From: Rhodanobacter panaciterrae
GTDB taxonomy: Bacteria > Pseudomonadota > Gammaproteobacteria > Xanthomonadales > Rhodanobacteraceae
NCBI RefSeq assembly: GCF_014651895.1
Contig: NZ_BMXT01000001.1
Span: 1,958,836-2,022,835 of the forward strand
Length of the DNA stretch: 64,000 nt
Reading direction: 5' to 3'
This document shows, one piece after another, positions 19,401 to 28,428 of the stretch; the stretch's first letter is position 1; each line of letters begins with the position of its first letter. Made by a program: the position numbers and the translations under genes. The notes under the pieces were generated by a model. The model made no database searches and had not been told where the DNA came from. It worked only from the letters and a program-made list of their open reading frames with translations.

Positions 19401-19949
19401 GACGACGGCGACAACAACCGCTTCCGTCGCGGCCCCGACACACCGTGGACCGTCGCCGGCATGGTCACCGCCGTGCGCAAGCGCGGCGATAGCGATGCGT
19501 TCGTGCGGCTGGAAGACGGCAGCGGCATCATCGAGGTGAGCTTCTTCGGCGAGCTGTACCAGCAAGTCGCGCCGCTGCTCACCCGCGACCAGATGCTGAT
19601 CGTCGATGGCGGTCTGCGCATCGACGACTTCTCCGTCGGCGGCTTCCAGCTGCGCGCACGCAGCGCCATTTCACTGGCCGATGCCTGCCGCAAACATGCG
19701 CGGTTGCTGCAACTGAAATTGAACGGCGTCGGCCCCGATTTCATCGCCCAACTGCAGCATGTGCTGGCCGGCTACCGCGGCGGCCGCGCCAGCGTGATGC
19801 TGCACGGCTACCGCAACCGCAACGCCCAGGCCGACATCGAACTGGGCGAAGCGTGGCGCGTGGATGCCATCCCCGACCTGCTGCGCGCCGTGCGCGCGCT
19901 GCCCGGCGTGCAGGCGACCCGTCTGCGCATCGTCAAGCAGCAAGACTAA
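16410..19949 (+). CDS. dnaE: DNA polymerase III subunit alpha
   Basis: 1179 residues, the catalytic replicative polymerase. The N-terminal PHP domain begins YTHLHLHSEYS. The polymerase core carries GPGRGSGAGSLVAWAL near residue 355 and the catalytic aspartates in PDFDIDF (D397, D399, D401). A helix-hairpin-helix region and a C-terminal OB fold (TPWTVAGMVTAVRKRGD around residue 1010) follow. I chose ATG 16410 because the longer in-frame extension overlaps the preceding gene and lacks homology. It is probably transcribed from its own promoter or with rnhB. Confidence 0.97.
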   Translation: MTVRYTHLHLHSEYSLVDSTIRIKALVAACVRDGIAAVALTDECNMFALVKFYKACNAAGIKPIGGCDLWISAPDDPRPWRLTLLCQNREGYLNLSRLVSRAWQEGQHGGRALVEAGWLTADASKGLIALLGRDSEVGRIAVNQGIEAALVKLRPLTRLFPERLYLELTRCGRDGEENWNTVALTLATELGLPVLASNDVRFLKQDDFSAHEARVCINQGRVLADPKRPRDYSDQQYLKTPDEMAALFADLPEALENSVELARRCNLELEFGKYYLPDFPVPAGYNLDSHIRELSRQGLKERLALAPLAAGYTLADYDARLERELDVIIKMGFPGYFLIVSDFIRWGKDNGIPVGPGRGSGAGSLVAWALKITDLDPLQFNLLFERFLNPERVSMPDFDIDFCMDRRDEVIDYVSRKYGRDRVSQIITYGSMAAKAVLRDSGRVLSMPYGQVDRLAKMVPPRPLDLTLSDALGRSEKSKKETDRVVKEFCEAYEQDEDAHALIDLALSLENLTRNAGKHAGGVVIAPTPLTDFAPLYCEAGGGGVVTQYDKDDVEAVGLVKFDFLGLRTLTIIDWAVKAINVRRAKSSEAPLDISQLPLDDPKPYELLKKAQTVAVFQLESSGMQRMLKDAKPDRFEDIIALVALYRPGPMDLIPSFIARKHGREEVEYPDPRVEPILQETYGIMVYQEQVMQMAQIVGGYSLGGADLLRRAMGKKDVEKMAKERAKFREGAAKDGLAGDKADTIFDLMEKFAGYGFNKSHAAAYALVSYQTAWLKAHYPAEFMAATISSDMDNTDKAVTFLDESRALGITVQPPDVNASEYMFVAVEPKVIQYGLGAIKGVGQGACEAIAAERIHGKYTDLADFCRRVDPTKLNRRVLEALILSGALDALAPNRASLMLQLPDAIKAAEQHLRDKQSGQNDMFGAAMGALTPVVHINLPTVPEWPLEQKLQGERDTLGHYLSGHPTDPWKDELAQLSTCPLGEIADRYQPPKPRKNDDGDNNRFRRGPDTPWTVAGMVTAVRKRGDSDAFVRLEDGSGIIEVSFFGELYQQVAPLLTRDQMLIVDGGLRIDDFSVGGFQLRARSAISLADACRKHARLLQLKLNGVGPDFIAQLQHVLAGYRGGRASVMLHGYRNRNAQADIELGEAWRVDAIPDLLRAVRALPGVQATRLRIVKQQD

Positions 19950-19963
19950 CCCCGCTTGCGTTG

Positions 19964-20067
19964 CTCCCTCCCCTGCTTGCAGGGGAGGGCTGGGGAGGGG
20001 TTCGCTCTTGATCTGAAAGTCAAAAGCTTTACCCCCTCCCAACCTCCCCCTGCACGCAGGGGGAGGA
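19964..20067. repeat. Pair of REP-like palindromes between dnaE and HNH gene
   Basis: Two hairpins in a row: CCCTCCCCTGC / GCAGGGGAGGG near 19967-19989, and CCTCCCCCTGC / GCAGGGGGAGG at about 20043-20067. They lie between convergent genes and could serve as a bidirectional terminator. They share the CTCCC-type arm and the adjacent CTGGGGAGGGG / CCCCTCCCAACC flanks in opposite orientation. Confidence 0.75.
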
Positions 20068-20079
20068 GCTAATGAACAC

Positions 20080-20457
20080 TCACTTCTTGCCCCGCTCCAG
20101 CATCGCCTTCAGATCCGCAAACGGATTGCCGGTAGCCGGCGGCGCATCCTCGACTTCCATCACTCCACCGCGCACATGGTCGATATGCCGCGAGTGTTCG
20201 TTGTCGTGGCAATACACGCACAACAATTCCCAATTGCTGCCATCTGGCGGGTTGAAATCGTGATCGTGGTTGCGATGGTGCACGGTCAGTTCCTGCAGGT
20301 TCGCGCGGGTGAACTCGCGTGCGCAGCGGCCGCAGATCCACGGATACATCTTCAGCGCGCGCTCGCGATAGCCCAGTTCGCGCTGCTCGGCGTTGCGCCG
20401 GGCCTCGGCCACGATGCGGTCGAGCTTGGCGTTGTCGATGGGCGGTTTGATCGGCAT
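20080..20457 (-). CDS. HNH nuclease family protein (YajD-like)
   Basis: 125 residues. A CxxC pair (ICGRCAREF, near residue 42) and a second ([13 protein letters not shown], near 80) flank [19 protein letters not shown]. This is the zinc-bound HNH fold of the YajD group, a small conserved protein of unknown biological role. The start is set at MPIKPP because the upstream in-frame extension runs through the accA promoter region. It is convergent with dnaE and divergent from accA. Confidence 0.88.
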   Translation of the reverse strand: MPIKPPIDNAKLDRIVAEARRNAEQRELGYRERALKMYPWICGRCAREFTRANLQELTVHHRNHDHDFNPPDGSNWELLCVYCHDNEHSRHIDHVRGGVMEVEDAPPATGNPFADLKAMLERGKK

Positions 20458-20618
20458 GGTCGGACCCGGTTCGTGCAGTGCTGGATGGGGCGGACGATAG
20501 CGCAATCGGCCGGTACACGGCAGGCATCTGCCGAACCCGTCACAGCCATACGGCGGCGTTCTCGCGTTTTCCTGCGGGACGGTATACTGAGCCGCTTCTG
20601 TGCCATGAAATGCAACGA

Positions 20619-21575
20619 ATGAACCCAAACTTCCTCGATTTCGAACAACCGATCGCCGAACTGGACGCGAAGATCGAAGAACTCCGCCATGCCAGCAGCG
20701 GCCAGGCGTTCAATATCGACGAGGAAGTCGGCCGCCTGCGCGAAAAGCTGAAGATCAAGACCGCCGACATCTTCCGCAGCCTCAACTCCTGGCAGACCAC
20801 CCAGCTGTCGCGCCATCCGGCGCGGCCGTACACGCTCGACTACATCGGCGTGATCTGCGAGGAATTCCACGAACTGGCCGGTGACCGCATGTATGCCGAA
20901 GACGCCGCCATCGTCGGTGGCCTCGGCCGCATCAACGGCCGGCCGGTGGTGATCATCGGCCACCAGAAAGGCCGCAATACCAAGGACAAGGTGCGCCGCA
21001 ACTTCGGCATGCCGCGCCCCGAGGGTTACCGCAAGGCGCTGCGCCTGATGAAGATGGCCGAACGCTTCGGCCTGCCACTACTGACCCTGATCGACACCCC
21101 GGGAGCCTACCCCGGCGTCGGTGCCGAGGAACGTGGCCAGAGCGAGGCGATCGCCCGCAACTTGATGGAAATGGCCGAACTGAAGGTGCCGATCGTGTGC
21201 ACCGTGATCGGCGAAGGCGGCTCCGGCGGCGCACTGGCGATCGGCGTCGGCGACCGCACCTTGATGCTGCAGTACTCGACCTATTCAGTGATCTCGCCGG
21301 AAGGCTGCGCCTCGATCCTGTGGAAGAGCCCGGATAAGGTGAAGGATGCCGCCGAAGCGCTCGGCATGACCGCGCCGCGCCTGCTGGAACTGGGCCTGAT
21401 CGACAAGCTGGTGCGTGAACCACTCGGCGGCGCCCACCGCAACCCGCGTTCGATGGCCATACGCCTGAAAGCCGTGCTGCTGAACCAGCTCGACGAACTG
21501 GAAGCGATGCCGCTGCCCGATTTGCTGGAGCAGCGTTACAAGCGCCTGCGCAGCTACGGCGCGTATCAGGGGTAA
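20619..21575 (+). CDS. accA: Acetyl-CoA carboxylase carboxyltransferase subunit alpha
   Basis: 318 residues. With AccD it transfers CO2 from carboxybiotin to acetyl-CoA. The N-terminus [19 protein letters not shown] aligns with E. coli AccA and fixes the start. [18 protein letters not shown] and [15 protein letters not shown] (oxyanion region) are conserved. TATACT at 20583-20588 is a candidate -10, with only a weak -35 (TTCTCG, 20559-20564). Confidence 0.97.
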   Translation: MNPNFLDFEQPIAELDAKIEELRHASSGQAFNIDEEVGRLREKLKIKTADIFRSLNSWQTTQLSRHPARPYTLDYIGVICEEFHELAGDRMYAEDAAIVGGLGRINGRPVVIIGHQKGRNTKDKVRRNFGMPRPEGYRKALRLMKMAERFGLPLLTLIDTPGAYPGVGAEERGQSEAIARNLMEMAELKVPIVCTVIGEGGSGGALAIGVGDRTLMLQYSTYSVISPEGCASILWKSPDKVKDAAEALGMTAPRLLELGLIDKLVREPLGGAHRNPRSMAIRLKAVLLNQLDELEAMPLPDLLEQRYKRLRSYGAYQG

Positions 21576-21695
21576 CACCCCGCTCGCACGGATCGATCGG
21601 CCGCGTGATGGACAAGGTCAAACGCCGGTTGCCGCACGAGCGTCCCGTGCCAAGTTCGGCCGATCTCTTAGATCCCGACAACGCAAGGAGCGCAC

Positions 21696-22910
21696 ATGCA
21701 CCGTCTATCGTTTGCCACTCTGCTTATCTGGCTGTCCTCGGCGCTCGTCATGGCACCGGCACTGGCAGGACAAACGCCGATCAGGTCGAAAGCGGAGCTG
21801 ACCCGCTATCTGCAACACATTCCACTGAACAGTTCGCCCCTGGATCGCCTGTCACCAGGCGGTCGAAAACGGTTCCTTGACCAACTCGACTTCGGACAGC
21901 AAGGACTCCGCGGCCTCGCTCTGGATGATCTGGATAGCGAACTGACGCATCCGCAGATCATGCAGTTGCTCGCCCTGTTCGGCGAGGAAAAATCGGCGCC
22001 GGAGGGACTTACATCAGCGGTACAAGCCCGTCGCCAACGCGAACGCGCACTGGACGCCGCCGCCCAAGGATGCGCCGTGGAAAGCTGCCCGGAAAGCGAC
22101 ATGGAGCGGCGCTATGACGAACTGATCCTGCAGAAGAGCGGCACTTCCATGCCGGATGCGGAGCGCTTCGCTCTTGCTGGTCAGCGCTACGACCACTTGT
22201 TCGGCAATTACCAGACACCTGATCGCCTGCGCTCACTCAGCTATACCGACCTGAGATTACTCAAGCGCGCCGTTGAAAATGCAGTGTTTTACATACCCAG
22301 TCCGACGCATATCGCCCAGTTGCAGATGGATCTGACCGAGATGCAGCGACGGGACATGGTGGAAGACAAGGACTATGCACGGCTGCATCAGGCACTGATC
22401 GCGAACCGCGATTTTGACACCGCAAACGCGCTCGTACGCAGCCATCCCGGCATGGGCGTCGACACCGTACCAGCCTTCCACAAGCCAGCATCACTGCCAC
22501 GGGAACAACCCACGGCGCTGACCGTGAACGCGCGGGACGACACGATGTCGCGCCAAGCCTTCGACTTGTCCGCGCCATTGCGCATCGTGGTGGTTGCCTC
22601 CTGCCACTTCTCGCAGGATGCTGCGCGCGCAATCGAGGCGGACGCGCAGTTGCGACCCATCTTCGCTAGCGATGCGATCTGGCTCGCCAGCCAGAACGAA
22701 TACTTCAGTTCTGTTGCCGACTGGAATCGTGAGTTTCCGGATCAGCCGATCCACATCGCCTGGCAGAACAGCGAATGGTCGATGCTCGACAGCTGGGCGA
22801 TGCCCACGTTCTACGTGTTCCGCCACGGTCGCCTGGTAAAGAAGTTCAGCGGCTGGTTCGACGTCAAGACGCTGAAGCATTCCCTGCGCGAAGCGGGCGT
22901 CCTTCACTGA
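21696..22910 (+). CDS. Exported protein of unknown function, thioredoxin-like C-terminus
   Basis: 404 residues with AAGGAG 6 bases before the ATG. A Sec signal peptide (hydrophobic stretch ending ALAGQ, about residue 25) is clear. The middle is helical and charged. The last 110 residues resemble a thioredoxin fold: LRIVVVASCHFSQDAA, a strand followed by a single Cys in place of a CxxC, then the cis-Pro-like WAMPTFYVFRHGRLVKKFSG. I do not recognise a named family. The lone Cys argues against a standard oxidoreductase. No operon partner is evident. Confidence 0.8.
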   Translation: MHRLSFATLLIWLSSALVMAPALAGQTPIRSKAELTRYLQHIPLNSSPLDRLSPGGRKRFLDQLDFGQQGLRGLALDDLDSELTHPQIMQLLALFGEEKSAPEGLTSAVQARRQRERALDAAAQGCAVESCPESDMERRYDELILQKSGTSMPDAERFALAGQRYDHLFGNYQTPDRLRSLSYTDLRLLKRAVENAVFYIPSPTHIAQLQMDLTEMQRRDMVEDKDYARLHQALIANRDFDTANALVRSHPGMGVDTVPAFHKPASLPREQPTALTVNARDDTMSRQAFDLSAPLRIVVVASCHFSQDAARAIEADAQLRPIFASDAIWLASQNEYFSSVADWNREFPDQPIHIAWQNSEWSMLDSWAMPTFYVFRHGRLVKKFSGWFDVKTLKHSLREAGVLH

Positions 22911-22983
22911 GGTTACGACATCCCGGCAGCAGCCTGTCCAGCCGCGCTACCATCGTTGTCACAAACACTTGCGGGGAGTCACC

Positions 22984-23727
22984 ATGGCCCACGACACCAC
23001 CAAGCTCGCCGTATTGATCGACGCCGACAACGCACGGCCGGCGATCGTCGAAGGTCTGCTGGCCGAGATCGCCAAGTACGGCACGGCGCACGTCAAGCGC
23101 ATCTACGGCGACTGGACCAAGCCCGATCTCAACGGCTGGAAGGAAGTGCTGCTGCGTCATTCGATCCAGCCGATCCAGCAATTTCGTTACACCGTGGGCA
23201 AGAACGCCACCGATTCGGCGATGATCATCGACGCGATGGACCTGCTCTATGCCGAGCGCTTCGACGGTTTCTGCATCGTCTCCAGCGACAGCGACTTCAC
23301 CCGACTCGCCTCGCGCATCCGCGAGTCCGGGCGCATCGTCTACGGTTTCGGCGAGAAGAAGACGCCCGAGCCGTTTCGTACCGCCTGCGACAAGTTCATC
23401 TATACCGAAGTGCTGGCCGGCATCACCGAGACCGAAGCCGCCGCCGCACCGAAACCGCGTTCGCCGAAGGAACTTCGCGGCGACACCCGTCTGGTGAATC
23501 TGCTGCGCAATGCCATCGAAGCCACCTCGGACGACGATACCGGATGGGCGCAACTTGCCCGCATCGGCCAGATCATCAGCAAGCAGTCGCCCGACTTCGA
23601 CTCGCGCAACTACGGTTACGCCAAGCTCAGCGGACTGATCAAGGGCATTGGCCTGTTCGATACCGAGGAACGCCAGATCGGCAATGGCAAGCATCTCTAC
23701 GTGCGACCCCGCACTGCCAAGAAGTGA
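22984..23727 (+). CDS. NYN-domain / OST-HTH (LOTUS) protein
   Basis: 247 residues. The N-terminal part is a PIN-like NYN nuclease domain with acidic residues in LIDADNARP (D13, D15), NATDSAMIIDAMDLL and SSDSDFTRLASRIRE. The last 80 residues, from TRLVNLLRNAIEATSDDDTG, form an OST-HTH/LOTUS RNA-binding domain. This is the DUF88/LabA-type architecture, expected to act on RNA; its substrate is not known. GGGGAG precedes the ATG. The stop overlaps the tilS start (GTGA), coupling it to a tRNA-modification gene. Confidence 0.9.
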   Translation: MAHDTTKLAVLIDADNARPAIVEGLLAEIAKYGTAHVKRIYGDWTKPDLNGWKEVLLRHSIQPIQQFRYTVGKNATDSAMIIDAMDLLYAERFDGFCIVSSDSDFTRLASRIRESGRIVYGFGEKKTPEPFRTACDKFIYTEVLAGITETEAAAAPKPRSPKELRGDTRLVNLLRNAIEATSDDDTGWAQLARIGQIISKQSPDFDSRNYGYAKLSGLIKGIGLFDTEERQIGNGKHLYVRPRTAKK

Positions 23728-25025
23728 GCAATCCGCTGCACCAGCATTTGAGCGACGCACTGGCGGCCACGCCATCTGGGCCGCTGTGCGTAGCGTTCAG
23801 CGGCGGCCCGGATTCCACCGCATTGCTTCACGCGCTGACGCAATTGCCCGAGGCACGCACACGCGGCCTGCGCGCCTTGCATGTCGACCATGGCCTGCAT
23901 GCCGACAGCGCTGCGTGGGCCGAACACTGCGAGAGCTTCTGCGCCACGCTGGCGTTGCCATGCGAAGTGCTGCGCGTGCAGGTCGACAGCAGCAAGGGCG
24001 AAGGCCTGGAAGCCGCCGCACGGCGCGCGCGCTACGACGCTCTCGCCACGCAACTGTGCGACGGCGAGTGGCTGCTGCTCGGTCATCACCGCGATGATCA
24101 AGCCGAGACCGTGTTGCTGAAGCTGCTGCGCGGCGCCGGGCCGGAAGGGCTGGGCGGCATGCGTGCGCTGCGCCCGTTCGGGCGCGGCCAGCTGTGGCGG
24201 CCTTTGCTGACGCTGTCGCGACGGCAATTGCGTAACTACGTCGAAGCGCACCAGCTGGATTGCATCGACGACCCCTCCAACAGCGACACCCGCTTGGCTC
24301 GCAATCAGCTGCGCCAAGAAATCCTGCCTAGACTGATGCAGCACTGGCCGCAGGCGGTGGATTCGATCCTGCACAGCGCCGCACTCAGCCGCGCCGCTGC
24401 GGATGCGCTGCGGGTGCAATGGCTGGCCGCGTTCGACGCGCTGCATGATCCGGCCAACGCCAGCCTGCACGCTGCTGGCTGGCTCGCGCTCAACCCCGCG
24501 CTGCGCGAGCCGCTACTCGACCACTGGCTGCATGCCCGCAGACTGCCGGCACCCACTACCGCGCAACGATGGCAGATCGAACGCCAGTGCGGCGCACGCG
24601 CCGGCCAGTTGCCGTGCATCCGCTGGGCCGGCGCTGAATTGCATATCTGGAAGGGTCGGCTGTGGGCGCTGCCGCCCGAGGTGGTCGTCGACATCAACTG
24701 GACATCGTCCTGGCACGGCGAGCCATTGGTGTTACCCGGCGGTGGCCAGTTGTCGCTGACCGATCCCAGCGCTCGCCTCACCGAGCCGCTGAACATGCGC
24801 CTGCGCCGCGGCGGCGAGCGCATCAAGCCCGCCGGCGATGCACATACCCGCGAACTACGCGACCTGTTCCAGCAGGGGCTGGTGCCGCCGTGGCAACGCG
24901 CGACCTGTCCGCTGCTGTATGCCGGCGACGAACTGGTCGCAGTGGCCGATCGCTGGGTCAGCGCACGCGGCGCGGCGATTTTCGAGCAGGCCGGTGCACG
25001 GCCACAGTGGCAGCCGGCGCGCTGA
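23724..25025 (+). CDS. tilS: tRNA(Ile)-lysidine synthetase
   Basis: 433 residues. It converts C34 of the AUA-reading tRNA-Ile to lysidine using ATP. The PP-loop SGGPDS lies at residues 26-31, LHVDHGLHADS follows, and the C-terminal TilS domain contains LRRGGERIKPAGDAHTRELR. The start is a GTG that overlaps the upstream stop codon; no ATG fits before the PP-loop. It is usually near accA, as here. Confidence 0.95.
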   Translation: MSNPLHQHLSDALAATPSGPLCVAFSGGPDSTALLHALTQLPEARTRGLRALHVDHGLHADSAAWAEHCESFCATLALPCEVLRVQVDSSKGEGLEAAARRARYDALATQLCDGEWLLLGHHRDDQAETVLLKLLRGAGPEGLGGMRALRPFGRGQLWRPLLTLSRRQLRNYVEAHQLDCIDDPSNSDTRLARNQLRQEILPRLMQHWPQAVDSILHSAALSRAAADALRVQWLAAFDALHDPANASLHAAGWLALNPALREPLLDHWLHARRLPAPTTAQRWQIERQCGARAGQLPCIRWAGAELHIWKGRLWALPPEVVVDINWTSSWHGEPLVLPGGGQLSLTDPSARLTEPLNMRLRRGGERIKPAGDAHTRELRDLFQQGLVPPWQRATCPLLYAGDELVAVADRWVSARGAAIFEQAGARPQWQPAR

Positions 25026-25051
25026 TCTGCTTCGACAGGCGGTACGAAGGA

Positions 25052-25095
25052 GCGCTCCCTCTCCTCAATCCTTTCCCGCCAGCGGGAGAGGAGGC
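25052..25095. repeat. REP-like imperfect palindrome between tilS and xseB
   Basis: CCTTTCCCGC pairs with GCGGGAGAGG (one G-T pair), flanked by CTCCCTCTCCTCAAT and GAGGCG. It belongs to the same visual class as the elements at 14.6 and 20.0 kb. Confidence 0.6.
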
Positions 25096-25207
25096 GAACG
25101 TGCCGGACGAGTTCGCAACTTCGTATATGACTATGACGTCAGCGTTTCCTTGATAGATCAGCTTTCTGGATTGATTCCGGACGGCCGCTGCGTTAGCGTT
25201 GCGGGCC

Positions 25208-25465
25208 ATGGCCAAGACCGCACCCGCATCAGCAAAAACCCCGCCCGCCGTCGACTTCGAGCATTCCCTGGATGAGCTGGAGCAGCTGGTCGCGAAGATG
25301 GAAGGCGGCGAGTTGAGCCTGGACGAATCGTTGGCCTCGTTCGAGCGCGGCATCGGCCTGTTCCGCCACTGCCAGCAGTCGCTGCAACAAGCCGAACTGC
25401 GCGTGCGCCTGCTGCTTGATCCCGATGCCCCTGAAAGCGCCGAACCGTTTGAACCCGAACTCTGA
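25208..25465 (+). CDS. xseB: Exodeoxyribonuclease VII small subunit
   Basis: 85 residues, the normal length. Family core: [20 protein letters not shown] and [20 protein letters not shown]. It forms a complex with XseA (not in this window) that degrades single-stranded DNA. The last 41 bases overlap ispA, the standard xseB-ispA arrangement. Confidence 0.95.
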   Translation: MAKTAPASAKTPPAVDFEHSLDELEQLVAKMEGGELSLDESLASFERGIGLFRHCQQSLQQAELRVRLLLDPDAPESAEPFEPEL

Positions 25466-26342
25466 GCTTGGTCCTGAACTGCAGTCGCTGATCGTCCGTG
25501 CCGAACAGGCACTGAGCCACAGCCTGCCACCGGCCGAACAATCCCCTGCCGACCTCCATCGCGCGATGCGCTACGCCGTGCTTGGCGGCGGCAAGCGGCT
25601 GCGTCCGCTACTGGTATACGCCGCCGCACATGCGCTCGGCGAAGACGGCCCGCAGCTCGATGCAGCGGCCTGCGCGGTGGAGCTGATCCACGCCTATTCG
25701 CTGGTGCACGACGACCTGCCCGCGATGGACGACGACGCGTTGCGTCGTGGCCGCCCGACCTGCCACATCGTGTTCGGTGAGGCGATGGCGATCCTCGCTG
25801 GCGACGCGTTGCAGGCACTGGCGTTCGAGCTGCTGGCCGATGACCCCAGGATCGACGCGAACACCGGCATGGCGATGCTGCGTGCCCTCGGCCGCGCCTG
25901 CGGCGCTGAAGGCATGGCTGGCGGCCAGGCACTCGACCTCGCCGCGGTCGGCCACCCGCTGACGCTCATCGAGCTGGAACACATGCACGCTTGCAAGACC
26001 GGCGCGCTGATCCGTGCCTCGGTGCAACTCGGCGCGCTGATCGCCAGCGCCGATGCCGATACGCTGAACGCGCTGGATCGCTACGCCCATGCCGTCGGCC
26101 TGGCGTTCCAGGTGCGCGACGACATCCTCGATGTGGAAGGCGAATCGGCGGTGATCGGCAAGACCGCCGGCAAAGACGCCGCCGCCGACAAACCCACCTT
26201 TCCCTCGATCATCGGCCTCGACGCATCGCGCGCGCGGTTGGCCGAGCTGACCGACGACGCGCTCGCCGCGATCACGCCGCTGGGTGAACGCGGCGAACTA
26301 CTGCGCGAGCTGGCGAACTACGCCGCACACCGCCGATATTGA
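25425..26342 (+). CDS. ispA: Farnesyl diphosphate synthase (geranyltranstransferase)
   Basis: 305 residues. It makes C15 farnesyl diphosphate from IPP and DMAPP or GPP. The first aspartate-rich motif, DDLPAMDDD, begins at residue 96; the second is DDILD in [21 protein letters not shown] binds IPP. The overlap with xseB makes ATG 25425 the likely start; a TTG at 25416 would add three residues. It feeds uppS elsewhere in the window. Confidence 0.96.
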   Translation: MPLKAPNRLNPNSELGPELQSLIVRAEQALSHSLPPAEQSPADLHRAMRYAVLGGGKRLRPLLVYAAAHALGEDGPQLDAAACAVELIHAYSLVHDDLPAMDDDALRRGRPTCHIVFGEAMAILAGDALQALAFELLADDPRIDANTGMAMLRALGRACGAEGMAGGQALDLAAVGHPLTLIELEHMHACKTGALIRASVQLGALIASADADTLNALDRYAHAVGLAFQVRDDILDVEGESAVIGKTAGKDAAADKPTFPSIIGLDASRARLAELTDDALAAITPLGERGELLRELANYAAHRRY

Positions 26343-26370
26343 GCGAGGCGGATCGGATTCGGTGCAACGA

Positions 26371-26397
26371 AAAGGGCGGCTTGCGCCGCCCTCATTT
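26371..26397. terminator. Bidirectional terminator between ispA and DUF4870 gene
   Basis: A perfect 7-bp stem GGGCGGC / GCCGCCC with a TTGC loop (26374-26391) separates convergent genes. On the minus strand it is followed by TTTTCG; on the plus strand by TCATTTCATT. Confidence 0.8.
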
Positions 26398-26417
26398 CAT
26401 TGCGCAGAACGCAAGGC

Positions 26418-26816
26418 TCAGTTGACCAGTCGCAGCGCGAACGGGTAGCGGTAGGTGGTGCCCTCGTTGGCCTTGATCGTGCCGAGGATCACGAATACCA
26501 GCCAGAGGATCACCAGCACCGGCAACAACAGCATTCCGATCAGGACGAAGAACAGTATCCAGCACACGACGGCGGCAATGGCCACGGTAATGTTGAAATT
26601 CAGCGCCTCTTTGCCCTGGTCGTTGACGAACGGCATGGTGTCTTTCTTGATCAGCCAGATCACCAGCGGGCCGATGATGCTGCCGAACGGAATCACCAAA
26701 CCGGCCAGCGCCGACAGATGCGCGAACATCGCCCACTGACGCTCTTCGGCGGATGGACCCACGGTTACCGGTTCGCTCGGCGGAGGCGGAATGACAGACT
26801 CGGGTGGAACGCTCAT
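26418..26816 (-). CDS. DUF4870 family membrane protein
   Basis: 132 residues. A Pro-rich cytoplasmic N-terminus precedes the family core: FAHLSALAGLVIPFGSIIGP, then KDTMPFVNDQGKEALNFNI, then long hydrophobic segments and a closing TIKANEGTTYRYPF. Three or four membrane segments are expected. Its function is not known. GGAGACACGC lies just upstream of the ATG. It appears monocistronic and ends at the shared terminator with ispA. Confidence 0.9.
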   Translation of the reverse strand: MSVPPESVIPPPPSEPVTVGPSAEERQWAMFAHLSALAGLVIPFGSIIGPLVIWLIKKDTMPFVNDQGKEALNFNITVAIAAVVCWILFFVLIGMLLLPVLVILWLVFVILGTIKANEGTTYRYPFALRLVN

Positions 26817-26954
26817 GCGTGTCTCCTTGAAGTCAGAACTTGCGTCGACAGCTGGTCTATGGACAGCTGGCCGGCCGCGCCGGTTGCGTGGATGCTAGCA
26901 AGCCTTGACAGCTTTGCCGAGTGAACTTGCGACCTATGAAAACCCTGCGGCTGG

Positions 26955-28322
26955 CTACTCGCCCGCCACCGTCATCCGCTCCAGCAGGATCGAGCCGCTG
27001 AGGATGTGCGAACGCGGGTCGACATCGGTGCCCACGGCGACGATGCCGGCGAACATTTCGCGCAGGTTCGCCGCGATGGTGATCCCTTCCACCGGATACG
27101 CGATCTGCCCGTGCTCGACCCAGAAACCGGACGCGCCACGCGAATAGTCGCCGGTGATGGTGGACACGCCCTGACCCATCACCTCGGTGACCAGCAGGCC
27201 GGTGCCCATGCGCCGCAGCAGACCGGCGAAGTCATCCCGCGCGTGATCCGCACTGCCCGGATCGACGATCAGATTGTGGATGCCGCCGGCATTGCCGGTC
27301 GATTCCAGCCCGAGCTTGCGTGCCGAATAGCTGCCCAGCACGTAGCGCGCCAGCACGCCGCTTTCGATCAGCGCGCTGTCGCGGGTTGCCACGCCTTCGG
27401 CGTCGAAGCTGCTGGAACCCTGGCCACGCATCAGCTGCGGCCGCTCGTTGATGTTGAGCCACGACGGCATCACCGACTTGCCGACGTGATCGAGCAGGAA
27501 GCTGGCCTGGCGATACAGCGCGCCACCGCTGACCGCACCGAGCAGATGCCCGATCAGCCCGCGCGCCAGCTCCGGCACGAACAGCACCGGGCACTCCCGC
27601 GTCGACAGGCTGCGCGCGCCCATGCGCGCCAGCGTGCGTTCGGCGGCCTTGTCGCCGAGCGCCTTCGCGCTCATGAAATCGCCGGCCGCACGCACGCTGT
27701 CGTACCAGTAATCGCGCTGCATGCCGTCTTCGTCGCCGGCGATCAGCGCCAGCGACAGCGAATGCCGCGTGCCGCGCTCGCGTCCGACAAAGCCGTGCGA
27801 GTTCGCATACACCGACACGCCCTGCCCGGCCTGCACGCTGGCGCCGTCGGAATTGCTGATGCCGGCATGCGCACGGCCGGCGTCCTCGATCTCGATGCCC
27901 AGCTCGATCGCACGCGTGGTGTCGATATCCCACGGATGCCACAGGTCGAGATCGGGAAATGCCGTGGCCATGCGCGCGGCATCGGCCAGGCCGGCGGCCG
28001 GATCGGCCTCGGTGAAGCGCGCGATCGCGCAGGCCTGGTCCAGCGTGGCCTGGATCGAATCCGGATGCAGGTCGGCGGTGCTCGCCGAACCCTTGCGCTG
28101 GCCGAAGTACACGGTAAGGCCGAAGCCGCGGTCGCGCGTGTGCTCGACCGTCTCCACCTCGCCCAGCCGCACGTTCACGCTCAGCCCGGTGTCGATGCTG
28201 GCGGCCACCTCGGCCTGGCTGGCACCGGCGGCGCGGGCGCGGCGGATCACGTCCTCGGCCAGTTCGGCCAGCCGGTCAAGTTCGTGCAGGCTGCGGTCCT
28301 GGCTGATGGCAACTTCGCTCAC
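26955..28322 (-). CDS. pmbA: Metalloprotease-associated protein TldE/PmbA
   Basis: 455 residues. It is the partner of TldD in the TldD/E heterodimer, which degrades unfolded peptides and matures some ribosomally made peptides such as microcin B17. The chain lacks the HExxxH of TldD, as expected for TldE, and has the family stretches VRLGEVETVEHTRDRGFG and FDAEGVATRDSALIESGVL. The tldD partner lies 5.2 kb away on the same strand (33536-34975), separated by the accessory island. Confidence 0.95.
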   Translation of the reverse strand: MSEVAISQDRSLHELDRLAELAEDVIRRARAAGASQAEVAASIDTGLSVNVRLGEVETVEHTRDRGFGLTVYFGQRKGSASTADLHPDSIQATLDQACAIARFTEADPAAGLADAARMATAFPDLDLWHPWDIDTTRAIELGIEIEDAGRAHAGISNSDGASVQAGQGVSVYANSHGFVGRERGTRHSLSLALIAGDEDGMQRDYWYDSVRAAGDFMSAKALGDKAAERTLARMGARSLSTRECPVLFVPELARGLIGHLLGAVSGGALYRQASFLLDHVGKSVMPSWLNINERPQLMRGQGSSSFDAEGVATRDSALIESGVLARYVLGSYSARKLGLESTGNAGGIHNLIVDPGSADHARDDFAGLLRRMGTGLLVTEVMGQGVSTITGDYSRGASGFWVEHGQIAYPVEGITIAANLREMFAGIVAVGTDVDPRSHILSGSILLERMTVAGE

Positions 28323-28428
28323 GTGGGGCTTTCCTGGGGGTTAGACGGGTAGAATAAGCGGTTCGCGACCGCTGGACCTCCGAAATGGGGTCACGGCGGC
28401 GAAATGAAAAGAGCTGCGGAGAACGCCC

